DNA from: Streptomyces sp. ITFR-16
Lineage (GTDB): Bacteria > Actinomycetota > Actinomycetes > Streptomycetales > Streptomycetaceae
Length of the DNA stretch: 64,000 bases
Direction: 5' to 3'
Assembly (NCBI RefSeq): GCF_031844705.1
Contig: NZ_CP134609.1
Coordinates: 2,356,001 to 2,420,000 of the forward strand
This document shows positions 1 through 8,841 of the stretch, in pieces; the stretch's first letter is position 1, and the number at the start of each line of letters is the position of its first letter. The notes below the pieces were generated by a model, which was given only the letters and a program-made list of their open reading frames with translations, had not been told where the DNA came from and ran no database searches. The translations under genes were made by a program, and so were the position numbers.

Positions 1-1180
1 CGTAGCGGCGGTTGAGCCGGGAGCGTTCGCCCGGGAGCAGGTCGTCGCTGACGGCCTCGCGGACCAGGGAGTGCCGGAAGCGGTAGCCGTTGCCCTCCGG
101 GGTGGTGAGCAGGAGGTTGGCGCCGACGGCTCCCCGCAGGGCTTCGATGAGCTCGTCCTCGCCGAGGCCGGCGACGGCGGCGAGCAGCTCGTACTCGACG
201 GTGGAGCCGCCTTCGGCGACGATCCTGGCGACCCGCTGGGCGTCGTCGGAGAGTGCCTCGACACGGACCAGCAGGAGGTCGCGCAGCGAGTCGGGCAGTC
301 CGGCACCGGCCCCGCACTCCAGGGTGCAGGCCAGCTCCTCGACGAAGAAGGCGTTGCCGTCGGAGCGCTCGAAGATCTCGTCCACCAGGGCGGGTTCGGG
401 TGTCTCGGCGAGGATGCCGGTGAGCTGGCGGCGGACCTCGGCCCGGTTGAAGCGGGCGAGCTCGATGCGGCGGACGGTGCGCAGCCGGTCCAGCTCGGCC
501 AGCAGGGGGCGCAGCGGGTGGCGGCGGTGGATGTCGTCGGCCCGGTAGGTGCCGATGACCACGAGGCGGCCGGAGCGCAGCGTGCGGAAGAGGTAGGCCA
601 GGAGGTGGCGGGTGGAGGAGTCTGCCCAGTGCAGGTCCTCCAGGACGAGCACGACCGTGCGGTCGGCGGAGATGCGCTCCAGCAGCCGGGCGGTGAGTTC
701 GAAGAGGCGGGCGGTGCCGTGCTCGTCGGCGGCGTCGCGGCGGGCCTCGCCGAGTTCGGGCAGGAGCCGGGCCAGCTCGCGCTCCTGGCCGGCGCAGGCG
801 GCGGCCATCTCGTCGGGCAGGGTGCGCAGCAGGCCGCGCAGAGCCGTGGAGAAGGGGGCGTACGGCAGGCCGTCGGCGCCGATCTCGACGCAGCCGCCGA
901 CGGCGACGACGGCCTCGTTGCGGACGGCGAAGGCGAGGAACTCCTCGACCAGCCGGGTCTTGCCGACCCCGGCCTCGCCCCCGATGAGCAGCGCCTGCGG
1001 CTCACCGCCGAGACCGCCGGCGTGGCCGGCGGTCTCGGCGGTGGCGCGGGCGAGCGCATCGGTGAGCGCGGTGAGTTCACCTGCGCGGCCGACGAACACG
1101 GGACTGACTGACCTGGTCTCCACGTCGCCGAGCATCGCACACAGGTCCGACAACGCGGATCCGGGAAGCGGGGCGGGCAC
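1..1180 (-). CDS. LuxR-type large ATPase transcriptional regulator (5' part only)
   Basis: The reverse strand encodes the N-terminal ~390 residues of a LAL-like regulator; the gene runs off the left edge, so the expected C-terminal LuxR helix-turn-helix is not visible. After a short leader comes a predicted AAA_16 domain opening FVGRAGEL, then a Walker A motif GGEAGVGKTRL about 65 residues in and a Walker B-like VVLVLEDLHWAD. Such proteins couple ATP binding to transcription activation. The GTG at 1180 has AAGGG about 8 nt upstream and lies 11 nt after the preceding small gene. An in-frame ATG at 1135 (MLGDVETRS) is the alternative but has no ribosome-binding site. The family call is solid; the target genes are unknown. 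Confidence 0.8.
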   Translation of the reverse strand, partial: MPAPLPGSALSDLCAMLGDVETRSVSPVFVGRAGELTALTDALARATAETAGHAGGLGGEPQALLIGGEAGVGKTRLVEEFLAFAVRNEAVVAVGGCVEIGADGLPYAPFSTALRGLLRTLPDEMAAACAGQERELARLLPELGEARRDAADEHGTARLFELTARLLERISADRTVVLVLEDLHWADSSTRHLLAYLFRTLRSGRLVVIGTYRADDIHRRHPLRPLLAELDRLRTVRRIELARFNRAEVRRQLTGILAETPEPALVDEIFERSDGNAFFVEELACTLECGAGAGLPDSLRDLLLVRVEALSDDAQRVARIVAEGGSTVEYELLAAVAGLGEDELIEALRGAVGANLLLTTPEGNGYRFRHSLVREAVSDDLLPGERSRLNRRY

Positions 1181-1191
1181 CTTCGTCGCCC

Positions 1192-1383
1192 TTACGCGGC
1201 GTGCGTGAAGTGCTCCCGGCCCCGGTCCGTACTCACCGTCCTCTCGCCTTCCTGGCGTACGGAGCCGCGCGCCGCCCGGCGCGCGTCCCGGCGGGCCAGC
1301 CGGGCGGCCCGGACCAGCCGCTCGCGGTCGGCGCGGCGGATGAGTTCGGCTTCGCGGATCTTCTGCAGCTCCAGCTCGTACAT
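1192..1383 (-). CDS. Small basic hypothetical protein
   Basis: This 63-residue protein begins MYELELQKIREAELIRRADR and is a charged, Arg-rich, probably helical polypeptide without signal peptide or membrane segment. An AGGGGG about 6 nt before the ATG supports the start. It stops 11 nt before the LuxR-type regulator gene on the same strand, so the two are probably co-transcribed. From memory, short proteins with this MYELEL opening recur in Streptomyces; no function is known to me. A longer frame reaching 1476 exists, but the good ribosome-binding site favours 1383. Confidence 0.6.
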   Translation of the reverse strand: MYELELQKIREAELIRRADRERLVRAARLARRDARRAARGSVRQEGERTVSTDRGREHFTHAA

Positions 1384-1585
1384 GTGAATCCCCCTGGTGA
1401 CGGGCCCGTTGGGCCTCGGTGGCGGCAGTTCCTCTGCCGTGCCACCACTCTCGTCCCCCAGGGGGGTGCGCCGCATCGGGCGAGTTCCGCATCTGCGGCG
1501 GCCGGGGGCCTTAGGCGGGGGCCCCGGCCGCCGCAGAGGAGCGGAGGAGGGGGCCTCGGATGCCTTAGGCCGTGCCCGGGGCCGC

Positions 1586-1650
1586 CCTAGGGCGTGTCGT
1601 CAAACTGGTGTCGTCGCCCGGCAGACGCCAGTTTGACGACACGCCCTAGG
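1586..1650. repeat. Perfect 23-bp inverted repeat (MITE/REP-like element C)
   Basis: Arms 1586-1608 and 1628-1650 are perfectly complementary (outer sequence CCTAGGGCGTGTCGTC) around a 19-nt loop. It lies between the small gene starting at 1383 and the membrane protein ending at 1666, so it could also act as a terminator. The tip resembles that of the element at 44855-44957 (14 of 18 positions), and the loop begins with a CGTCG-CCCG module like that element's. I read it as a minimal, internally deleted member of the same family. No duplicated target site is evident by eye. Confidence 0.65.
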
Positions 1651-1665
1651 CGGGTGCGGGGGTTC

Positions 1666-2304
1666 CTAGCCCGCCGACGGGGTCGCCGCCGTGGGCAGGG
1701 CGACGATCAGGTCGAAGTACATGCCGACGGCGATCAGGATGCCGAGGACACCGAGTGCGATGCCGCCCCTGGCCACCGCGCGCACCCAGCCCGCCTGGGG
1801 GTGCGCGGCGGGGGCGCCGAACAGCGGACGGACCAGGACGAAGACGCCGACCAGCAGGGCGAGCAGGCCGAAGAGGCCGTTGACGAGCGCGGTGGCGTGC
1901 CAGGCGTCGCCGTAGATCTCGGAGATCTGCTGGGCGGCCGAGCCGCCGGACGAGGTCTTGATCTGGCCGATGAGGGTCTCGCGCTCCGCGGCGACCCGGC
2001 CGCTCCAGGCTCCGGTGAGCGAGACGATCCCGAGTCCGGCGGCGACGACGGCCGCCGCGGCCGCACCGAGACCGGCGGACTCCTGGCCGGCCGCGCTGTC
2101 GTCGTCGTAGGAGTCCGCGGCGTCGGGTCCGGCGTCCGGGTCCTGCTCCGCGCTCTGGGACGCGGCCCCCCGGCTCTCCTCGGCGTGCTGCTCCGCCGCC
2201 TGCTCGGGGGCGGTGTCGGTGACGGCCTTCTCCGTCGTCGTCTTCTTCTCCTCGTCGCCCTCGGCGACGGGAGCGGTGGGAGTGGTGGGAGTCGTGGGGT
2301 TCAT
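1666..2304 (-). CDS. Hypothetical membrane protein with long acidic N-terminal tail
   Basis: The 212-residue protein opens with a Thr/Pro-rich MNPTTPTTPTAP, then about 70 disordered acidic residues (E, D, A, Q, S), followed by about three hydrophobic segments in the C-terminal 130 residues (near residues 80-105, 140-165 and 175-205). It has no signal peptide, so the tail is probably cytoplasmic. It lies 53 nt after the MMPL exporter gene on the same strand, which suggests co-transcription and possibly a partner role. I do not recognise a named family. The ATG at 2304 lies inside a dyad, described separately. Confidence 0.65.
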   Translation of the reverse strand: MNPTTPTTPTAPVAEGDEEKKTTTEKAVTDTAPEQAAEQHAEESRGAASQSAEQDPDAGPDAADSYDDDSAAGQESAGLGAAAAAVVAAGLGIVSLTGAWSGRVAAERETLIGQIKTSSGGSAAQQISEIYGDAWHATALVNGLFGLLALLVGVFVLVRPLFGAPAAHPQAGWVRAVARGGIALGVLGILIAVGMYFDLIVALPTAATPSAG

Positions 2305-2331
2305 CTGCCGCACGCTAGGTGCCGCAGATGA
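2301..2331. promoter_or_regulatory. Dyad overlapping the start codon of the 212-aa membrane protein gene
   Basis: The 31 bases form an imperfect inverted repeat (TCATCTGC-C/G-GCAC arms of about 13-14 nt). In the reverse-strand mRNA it would form a hairpin ending at the ATG (2304), so it could occlude initiation unless ribosomes from the upstream MMPL gene open it. The dyad is seen; the role is inferred. Confidence 0.35.
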
Positions 2332-2357
2332 GAACCCTCTTAACGAGGGCGCGCCGG

Positions 2358-4574
2358 TCAGTGGACGCGCTGCGCGGCCTCGTCGTGCTCGGGTGCGGCG
2401 GCCTCCGGGATCCGCGCGTGCGGGGCCCGGCACTCGGGCGGCTCGATGCTCAGCCGGGGCAGCCGGCGGTCCAGCCAGCCGGGCAGCCACCAGTTGGCCC
2501 CGCCCAGCAGATGCATCAGGGCCGGGACGAGCAGGGTGCGCAGGACGAAGGCGTCCAGGGCGACGGCGGCGGCCAGCGCGATGCCGAACATCGCGATGAC
2601 CCGGTCGCCGCTGAGCACGAAGGCGAGGAAGACCGAGATCATGATCACAGCGGCCGAGTTGATCACCCGGCTGGTCTCGGCGAGGCCGACCCGGACCGCC
2701 CGCCGGTTGTCGCCGGTCTCCAGCCACTCCTCGTACATCCGGCCGACCAGGAACACCTGGTAGTCCATGGAGAGGCCGAAGAGCACGGAGACCATGATCA
2801 CCGGCAGGAAGGGCTCGATGGGGCCCGCGCTGCCCAGGCCCAGCAGCTCGCTCCCCCAGCCCCACTGGAAGATCGCGACGACCACGCCGAACGACGAGGC
2901 GACCGCCGCGACGTTCATCGCGGCCGCCTTCAGCGGGATGCCGACGGACCGGAAGGCCATCAGCAGGAGCAGACAGCCGAGCCCTATGACCACGCCGATG
3001 AAGAGCGGGAGCTTGCCGACGATGATCCCGGCGAAGTCGTCGTAGCTGGCCGTCACCCCGCCCACATGGGTCTCCAGCGAGGTGTTGTCCGCCGCCTCCG
3101 GCAGGACGTCCGTGCGCAGCCGGTCGACGAGGGCGCTGGTCTGCCGGGACTGCGGGGCGGAGTCCGGGACGACGGTGACGTACGCGGTGTCGCCGCTGGA
3201 GTTGTAGGTGACCGGGTAGGCCCAGGCGACCCCTTCGGTGGCCCGCAGGGTCGCGGGCAGGGCGTCCATGGCGAGCCGGTCGTCGGCGCCGTCGAGGTGC
3301 GCGGCGACGGTCAGCGGCCCGTTGACGCCGGGACCGAAGCCGTCGGCGAGCAGGTCGTAGGCCTGCCGGGTGGTCGAGGTCTTCGCGTTGTTGCCCTGGT
3401 CGGAGCTGCCCAGGTGGAGCGCGAAGGTGGGCAGCGCGAGGACCAGCATCACCGCGGCGGCGACGGCGCCGAGCAGCTTGGGGTGCCGCTCGACGAAGGC
3501 GGACCAGCGGGCGGCGAACCCGGTGGGCGGTTCGGGCTGCGGGCCGTGCGCGGCCAGCCGGGCGCGCTCGCGTCTGCTGAGCGCCCGCATCCCGATGAGG
3601 GAGAGCAGGGCGGGCAGCAGGGTCACGGAGGCGGCGACGGTCAGCACGACCGTGAGCGAGGCGGCGACGGCGACACCGTTGAGGAAGCTCAGCCGCAGGA
3701 TCAGCATGCCGAGCAGGGCGATGCAGACGGTGGCACCGGCGAAGACGACCGCCCGGCCGGTGGTGGCGACCGCGTGCTGCGCGGCCTCGGGCACGGTCAT
3801 GCCGCGCCGCAGCCCTCTGCGGTGCCGGGTGACGATGAAAAGCGCGTAGTCGATGCCGACGCCGAGCCCTATCAGCATCCCCAGCATGGGCGCGAAGTCG
3901 GCGACGGTCATCACATGACCGAGCAGCACGATGCCCGCGTACGCCGTGCCGACCGAGACCAGCGCGGTGGCGATGGGCAGCATGCTGGCGGCGAGCGATC
4001 CGAAGGCGAGGAAGAGCACGACGGCCGCGACGACCACCCCGATGGCCTCGCTGAGATGAGCGGCGGGCGCCTCGGTGAGGGCGATGGCCGAGCCGCCCAG
4101 TTCGACGCGGAGGTGGTCGCTCTCGGCGGCCTTCGCGGTGTCCACGACCGCCCGGGCCTGTTCGACCGGTACGTCGTCGGCCCGCCGGTCGAAGGTGACG
4201 GTGGCGTACGCGGTGTGCCCGTCCGTGCTGATCTGTCCGCCGCCGGCCTGGGTGTACGGCCCCTCGACGGCTCCGACGCCCGGCAGCCGCTCGACGGCGT
4301 GCAGGGTCCGGGTCATCTTCTGCTCGACGTCGGCGGCGCGCACGGTGGAGCCGGCGGTGTGCCAGACGATGGTGTCGGTGTCGCCGCCGAGGTCCTTGAA
4401 GCCGCTCTTCAACAGCTCGGCGGCCCGGCCGGATTCGGTGCCGGGCGCCTCGTAGTCGTTGGTGTACGCGGAACCCGCGAAGCCCGCGGCGGCGGCCGTG
4501 CCGCCGAGGGCGCACAGCCAGATGAGAACGGCGAGAAGGCGGTGCGTGACGCACCAGCGGGCGATGGCAGCCAA
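2358..4574 (-). CDS. MMPL-family (RND superfamily) membrane transporter
   Basis: This 738-residue protein has the MMPL duplicated topology: one N-terminal membrane helix (AVLIWLCALGGTAAAAGFAG), a large extracytoplasmic domain (about residues 40-185), five more helices, a second extracytoplasmic domain (about 395-520) and a final helix block. Motifs include GIDYALFIVTRHRRG and GLSMDYQVFLVGRM at the cytoplasmic turns, as expected for proton-driven MMPL exporters of lipids or lipophilic metabolites. The length is normal. It is followed after 53 nt by a small membrane protein gene. A strong dyad at 4604-4635 sits 30 nt upstream of the ATG. The substrate cannot be inferred. Confidence 0.9.
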   Translation of the reverse strand: MAAIARWCVTHRLLAVLIWLCALGGTAAAAGFAGSAYTNDYEAPGTESGRAAELLKSGFKDLGGDTDTIVWHTAGSTVRAADVEQKMTRTLHAVERLPGVGAVEGPYTQAGGGQISTDGHTAYATVTFDRRADDVPVEQARAVVDTAKAAESDHLRVELGGSAIALTEAPAAHLSEAIGVVVAAVVLFLAFGSLAASMLPIATALVSVGTAYAGIVLLGHVMTVADFAPMLGMLIGLGVGIDYALFIVTRHRRGLRRGMTVPEAAQHAVATTGRAVVFAGATVCIALLGMLILRLSFLNGVAVAASLTVVLTVAASVTLLPALLSLIGMRALSRRERARLAAHGPQPEPPTGFAARWSAFVERHPKLLGAVAAAVMLVLALPTFALHLGSSDQGNNAKTSTTRQAYDLLADGFGPGVNGPLTVAAHLDGADDRLAMDALPATLRATEGVAWAYPVTYNSSGDTAYVTVVPDSAPQSRQTSALVDRLRTDVLPEAADNTSLETHVGGVTASYDDFAGIIVGKLPLFIGVVIGLGCLLLLMAFRSVGIPLKAAAMNVAAVASSFGVVVAIFQWGWGSELLGLGSAGPIEPFLPVIMVSVLFGLSMDYQVFLVGRMYEEWLETGDNRRAVRVGLAETSRVINSAAVIMISVFLAFVLSGDRVIAMFGIALAAAVALDAFVLRTLLVPALMHLLGGANWWLPGWLDRRLPRLSIEPPECRAPHARIPEAAAPEHDEAAQRVH

Positions 4575-4603
4575 GGGACGTGCTCCCTGCGGGTTCGTGG
4601 ACC

Positions 4604-4635
4604 TTTACCCGCAGATAATGTGATCTGCCCGTAAA
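4604..4635. promoter_or_regulatory. Putative operator upstream of the MMPL gene
   Basis: The 13-nt arms TTTACCCGCAGAT (4604-4616) and ATCTGCCCGTAAA (4623-4635) match at 11 of 13 positions around a 6-nt A/T-richer centre. The site ends 30 nt from the MMPL start codon, where a repressor such as a TetR- or MarR-type protein could act. No regulator gene is adjacent. Confidence 0.45.
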
Positions 4636-4700
4636 CGCCTCATGACCTGAGAACGCCACTCTGACAGCAGAAGGTGATCCTTTGTCCCTTTCGTGGCCAT

Positions 4701-4757
4701 GGTCACAGGGCCTGGTCCGTTTGCCGCACAGGGCGGGACGGATCAGGCCCGGTGACC
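4701..4757 (-). terminator. Intrinsic hairpin after the phospholipase C gene
   Basis: Arms 4701-4720 and 4738-4757 pair with two mismatches around a 17-nt loop, starting 11 nt after the phospholipase stop. There is no U-tract, as is common in Streptomyces. It probably isolates the MMPL gene from phospholipase transcription. Confidence 0.65.
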
Positions 4758-4767
4758 GCCGGCCGGA

Positions 4768-6876
4768 TCAGCCCGAGACACTCGCGCGGCCGTTCTCGAT
4801 GTGTCCCATCAGCCGCCGGCGGAAGCCGTCCTCGCCCTCGGCCGTGACGGCGAGGTCGTACCAGCCGTGGGCGTCGGCCGCCGAGTGCACGACCGTACGG
4901 CTGCGGCCGGGCTTGACGGTGACCCGGCGGGTCCAGTTCCGCAGGTCGTCCTCGTCGACGTAGCCGAGCGGCCGGACCAGGAAGGTCAGGGTCCGGCGGC
5001 CGGTGTTGCGCAGGGTGAGGTGCAGGTCCCGGTCGCGGACGTCGATCCGGGTGGCGACCTCCGCCGCGCCGTCGGCAGGTCCCTCGAACTCGCGCCGGAA
5101 GCCGTTGGGACCCGTGACCGTGAAGCGGTACGCCTCCCCCGTCAGCGGGACGGTCCAGTGCCCGGTGCCCCGGACGTCCTGGTGCTGCGGGGCCGGGAAC
5201 TCACCCGCGTACGGGTAGAGCGCGAAGTGCGCCGAGGCCCTGCCGCTGTTGCCGAGCTCCACCCGCAGACCGCCGCCCGCCCGCCGGGCCTGGGCGTCGG
5301 GCTGGTAGGGCAGCGGACGCGCCGGGCGGGCGCCGGGCTCCTGCTCGGGCAGGTGCTGGACGGCGGGCGGCTTCGGCTGCCAGCGGCCGCTGAGCGGCGG
5401 GATCACCCCGGGCCGCTCCACGGCGGGCTGCCGCCGGGGCCGGGTGAAGTCGAAGGCGGAGGTGAGATCGCCGGTGACACGGCGCCGCCAGTCGCTGATG
5501 TTGGGCTCCTTCACGCCGGTCCAGCGCTCCAGGAAGCGGATGACCGAGGTGTGGTCGAAGACCTCGGAGCAGACGTAGCCGCCGACGGTCCACGGCGAGA
5601 CGACGAGCAGCGGCACCCGGATCCCGAGCCCGGTGGGACGGCCCTCCCACTGCTCGTCGGTCACCTCGGGCGGTGCCACGGGCGGCGGCACGTGGTCGAA
5701 GAAGCCGTCGTTCTCGTCGTAGTTGATCAGTACGGCGGTGTGCCGCCACACGTCCGGGTGCTTACCGAGCGCGTCGAGGATCTTGTACACGACGGTGGCG
5801 CTGTGCACCGGCGAGGAGACGCTCGGGTGCTCGGAGTCGATCGCCGAGGGGACCAGGTAGGAGACCTCCGGCAGCGTGCCGGCCGCCACGTCCTTGGCGA
5901 ACTCCTCGGCCAGCGTCCCGGTCGGCACCCGGCGCAGCGCCCGCTCGAACAGGCTGCGCTCCTTCGCGGTGAGCGTGGCCACGCCCTCCTCCAGGAGTCC
6001 GAGCAGCCGCTCCCGTTCGGCCGCGGACGCGCCCCGGACCTTCGCGTAGAAGGACTCCATGTAGGTGTGCCCGCCCGTCCTGGCGAGCGCCTTGCGGGCG
6101 ACGGCCTTGAAGGTGGCGTAGAACTCGATCTGGTTGTCGGTGAAGTTCTCCCACTCGGTGTACGTCCGCCAGCTGCGCCCGGCCTTCTCCAGCCGTTCGG
6201 CATAGGTGGACCAGTCGTAGCCGGGGTGGGTGCCCTCGTCGTACGCGTCGTTGCCGACGGCCCGCTTCCCGTTCGGCTCGAAGCCGGTCTTCCCGCTCCA
6301 CAGGTGGTTGCGGTTGGGGCTGGTGGAGCTGTGGATCGAGGAGTGGTAGGCGTCGCAGACGGTGAAGGTGTCGGCCAGCTCGTAGTGCAGCGGGATGTCA
6401 CGGCGGTCGTAGTACGCCATGGTCGCCGCGGTCTTCGCGCTGATCCAGCCGTTCATCCAGCCGCCGCCCCAGGCCTTCGCCCCGCCGTTCCAGGAGTGGT
6501 CGAGAGCGCCGATGTACTGGAGGTCCTTCTTCTGCTCCTCGGCCGCCCCGCGCACCGGGAAGGGCAGCACGGTGGAGCCGGCCGCGCCGGGCTGCTCGAA
6601 CACCGTCCCGCCGGCGGGCAGCTCGATGGCGTTGCGGTCACCGAATCCCCGGACCCCGCGCAGGGTGCCGAAGTAGTGGTCGAAGGAACGGTTCTCCTGC
6701 ATCAGGATCACCACATGTCTGATGTCCCGCAGCCCTCCCCCGCCGGGCCCCGCGTGGGCGGGCTGCGCGGCGATGGCCGCCTGGAGCGACGGCGGCAGGA
6801 ACGATCCGGCCGCAGCGGCGCCGAGCGCACCGCCGCCCAGGGCGAAGAGCCGTCGCCGTGACATGTCCGTGGTCAA
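4768..6876 (-). CDS. Tat-exported phosphocholine-specific phospholipase C
   Basis: The 702-residue enzyme belongs to the bacterial non-haemolytic phospholipase C/acid phosphatase superfamily, which hydrolyses phosphatidylcholine-type lipids outside the cell. The N-terminus carries a Tat signal (SRRRLFALGGGALGAAAAG, about residues 6-24). The family signatures are HVVILMQENRSFDHYFGTLRG (about 54-74), SSIHSSTSPNRNHLWSG and NYDENDGFFDHVPPP. The C-terminal ~200 residues form the two beta-rich repeats typical of this family. The first codon is TTG: GGGGAGG lies 5 nt from TTG 6876, but 17 nt from the next ATG (6864), so TTG is preferred. It is monocistronic, bounded by hairpins on both sides. Confidence 0.92.
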   Translation of the reverse strand: MTTDMSRRRLFALGGGALGAAAAGSFLPPSLQAAIAAQPAHAGPGGGGLRDIRHVVILMQENRSFDHYFGTLRGVRGFGDRNAIELPAGGTVFEQPGAAGSTVLPFPVRGAAEEQKKDLQYIGALDHSWNGGAKAWGGGWMNGWISAKTAATMAYYDRRDIPLHYELADTFTVCDAYHSSIHSSTSPNRNHLWSGKTGFEPNGKRAVGNDAYDEGTHPGYDWSTYAERLEKAGRSWRTYTEWENFTDNQIEFYATFKAVARKALARTGGHTYMESFYAKVRGASAAERERLLGLLEEGVATLTAKERSLFERALRRVPTGTLAEEFAKDVAAGTLPEVSYLVPSAIDSEHPSVSSPVHSATVVYKILDALGKHPDVWRHTAVLINYDENDGFFDHVPPPVAPPEVTDEQWEGRPTGLGIRVPLLVVSPWTVGGYVCSEVFDHTSVIRFLERWTGVKEPNISDWRRRVTGDLTSAFDFTRPRRQPAVERPGVIPPLSGRWQPKPPAVQHLPEQEPGARPARPLPYQPDAQARRAGGGLRVELGNSGRASAHFALYPYAGEFPAPQHQDVRGTGHWTVPLTGEAYRFTVTGPNGFRREFEGPADGAAEVATRIDVRDRDLHLTLRNTGRRTLTFLVRPLGYVDEDDLRNWTRRVTVKPGRSRTVVHSAADAHGWYDLAVTAEGEDGFRRRLMGHIENGRASVSG

Positions 6877-7005
6877 AAGAGCCTCCCCATTCGGTGGTTA
6901 CAGCCGGGAAGCTAATCAGCCCAGGTGGCGGCGGGAAGGACTGCGCGCGGACCCGTGGTGAACGTCCAACAGGTCGGCACCGAAAGTCCAAACGGCGTCC
7001 GTACG

Positions 7006-7052
7006 CCCGAAGGGGCGGTGCGCCCGCAGTACGGGTGCACCGCCCCTTCGGG
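7006..7052 (-). terminator. Perfect 16-bp hairpin after gatB
   Basis: CCCGAAGGGGCGGTGC (7006-7021) pairs exactly with 7037-7052 across a 15-nt loop. It starts 22 nt after the gatB stop and closes the gatCAB operon. Confidence 0.8.
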
Positions 7053-7073
7053 GACGCGCGGGGCGGCGGGGGC

Positions 7074-8582
7074 TCAGCCCTCGACGCCGAGCTTCTCCAG
7101 GATCAGCTCACGCACCCGGGCGGCGTCCGCCTGGCCCCGGGTGGCCTTCATGACGGCGCCGACGAGCGCCCCGGCCGCCGCGACCTTGCCGCCGCGGATC
7201 TTGTCCGCGACGGCGGCGTTGCCCGCGATGGCCTCGTCCACGGCCGCGGACAGGGCGCCCTCGTCGGAGACGACCTTCAGGCCGCGCTTCTCGACGACGG
7301 TGTCCGGGTCGCCCTCGCCCGCGAGGACGCCTTCGAGGACCTGCCGGGCCAGCTTGTCGTTGAGGTCGCCCGCGGCGACGAGCTCGGCGACCCGGGCGAC
7401 CTGCGCCGGGGTGACGGGCAGCTCGTCGAGGCCGCGGCCGGTCTCGTTGGCGTTACGGGCCAGCTCGCCCATCCACCACTTGCGGGCCTGGTCCGACGGC
7501 GCGCCCGCCTCGATCGTGGCGACGATCAGCTCGACCGCGCCCGCGTTGAGGATGGACTGCATGTCGTGCTCCGAGATGCCCCACTCCTCCTTGAGCCGGG
7601 CACGGCGCAGCCGCGGCAGCTCGGGGAGCCCCTTGCGCAGCTCCTCGACCCACTCCCGGGCCGGGGCGACCGGCACGAGGTCGGGCTCGGGGAAGTAGCG
7701 GTAGTCCTCGGCGTTGTCCTTGATGCGGCCGGCCGTGGTGGAGCCGTCCTCCTCGTGGAAGTGCCGGGTCTCCTGCACGATCGTGCCGCCGGAGTTCAGC
7801 ACCGCGGCATGGCGCTGGATCTCGAAGCGGGCGGCCCGCTCGACGGAACGCAGGGAGTTCACGTTCTTCGTCTCGGAGCGGGTGCCGAACTTCTCGGTGC
7901 CGTTCGGGCGCAGCGACAGGTTGACGTCGCAGCGCATCTGGCCCATCTCCATGCGGGCCTCCGAGACACCGAGCGCCTTGATGAGCTCGCGGAGCTCGGC
8001 GACGTACGCCTTGGCGACCTCGGGGGCGCGTGCGCCCGCTCCCTCGATCGGCTTGGTGACGATCTCGATGAGCGGGATGCCCGCGCGGTTGTAGTCGAGC
8101 AGGGAGTGGGACGCGCCGTGGATACGGCCGGTGGCGCCGCCGACGTGCGTCGACTTGCCGGTGTCCTCCTCCATGTGGGCGCGCTCGATCTGCACCCGGA
8201 AGATCTCCCCGTCCTCCAGCTGGACGTCCAGATAGCCGTCGAAGGCGATCGGCTCGTCGTACTGGGAGGTCTGGAAGTTCTTCGGCATGTCCGGATAGAA
8301 GTAGTTCTTCCGGGCGAAGCGGCACCACTCGGCGATCTCGCAGTTCAGCGCGAGACCGATCTTGATGGCCGACTCGACGCCGATCTCGTTGACCACCGGC
8401 AGCGCGCCGGGCAGCCCGAGGCAGACCGGGCAGGTCTGCGAGTTGGCGTCCTGCTTGAGCTCGGTGGAGCAGCCGCAGAACATCTTGGTCTTGGTGCCGA
8501 GCTCCACATGGACCTCGAGGCCCATGACGGGGTCGTACGTCGCGAGGGCGTCCTCGTACGACTCCAGGTCGATGACAGTCAC
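7074..8582 (-). CDS. gatB: Asp-tRNA(Asn)/Glu-tRNA(Gln) amidotransferase subunit B
   Basis: The 502-residue GatB binds the misacylated tRNA, activates the side-chain carboxylate with ATP and completes transamidation with ammonia from GatA. The cradle domain starts at [20 protein letters not shown]. Zinc-type cysteines follow ([11 protein letters not shown] and [14 protein letters not shown], about residues 34-55). The C-terminal YqeY-like tail domain ends in [12 protein letters not shown]. The start is GTG at 8582 with GAGAGGGAAAG upstream; that ribosome-binding site overlaps the stop of the small gene before it. This is the last gene of the gatC-gatA-small-gatB operon, and the length is normal. 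Confidence 0.97.
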   Translation of the reverse strand: MTVIDLESYEDALATYDPVMGLEVHVELGTKTKMFCGCSTELKQDANSQTCPVCLGLPGALPVVNEIGVESAIKIGLALNCEIAEWCRFARKNYFYPDMPKNFQTSQYDEPIAFDGYLDVQLEDGEIFRVQIERAHMEEDTGKSTHVGGATGRIHGASHSLLDYNRAGIPLIEIVTKPIEGAGARAPEVAKAYVAELRELIKALGVSEARMEMGQMRCDVNLSLRPNGTEKFGTRSETKNVNSLRSVERAARFEIQRHAAVLNSGGTIVQETRHFHEEDGSTTAGRIKDNAEDYRYFPEPDLVPVAPAREWVEELRKGLPELPRLRRARLKEEWGISEHDMQSILNAGAVELIVATIEAGAPSDQARKWWMGELARNANETGRGLDELPVTPAQVARVAELVAAGDLNDKLARQVLEGVLAGEGDPDTVVEKRGLKVVSDEGALSAAVDEAIAGNAAVADKIRGGKVAAAGALVGAVMKATRGQADAARVRELILEKLGVEG

Positions 8583-8598
8583 GGTGAAACTTTCCCTC

Positions 8599-8841
8599 TC
8601 AGCCCAGCAGGACGTCGTCGTCGCCGAGACGCTTCAGTTCGCGATAGAGGATCGCGAGGCCGGTGACGATGGCGGCGGCGGACACCGCGGCGTCGATGAG
8701 CCGCAGCACGTCGTTGTCGTTGCGCGCGAGCTTCGCCTGCTTGGCGACGCTGATCGCGCCGAACGCGGTGCTGCCGAGCGATACGTACAGCCCGGTCTTC
8801 GACTTCTTGAAGTTCTTGGCCTGCTTTGCCATGGCACTCAC
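8599..8841 (-). CDS. Small membrane protein between gatA and gatB
   Basis: This is an 80-residue basic protein: a Lys-rich cytoplasmic start ([13 protein letters not shown]), a weakly hydrophobic stretch ([18 protein letters not shown]), a charged centre, then a clear helix ([20 protein letters not shown]). The GTG at 8841 overlaps the gatA stop as GTGA and has GAGGAGG 10 nt upstream, implying translational coupling. The ATG at 8832 is the other possible start but is 19 nt from that site. It ends 16 nt before gatB. I recognise no named domain; insertion in the amidotransferase operon suggests co-expression rather than a proven functional link. Confidence 0.75.
   Translation of the reverse strand: MSAMAKQAKNFKKSKTGLYVSLGSTAFGAISVAKQAKLARNDNDVLRLIDAAVSAAAIVTGLAILYRELKRLGDDDVLLG

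Noticed and set aside
2319..4634. A 771-codon + strand frame opposite the MMPL gene
   Set aside because: Gly/Asp/Gln-rich low-complexity product opposite a clear MMPL transporter.
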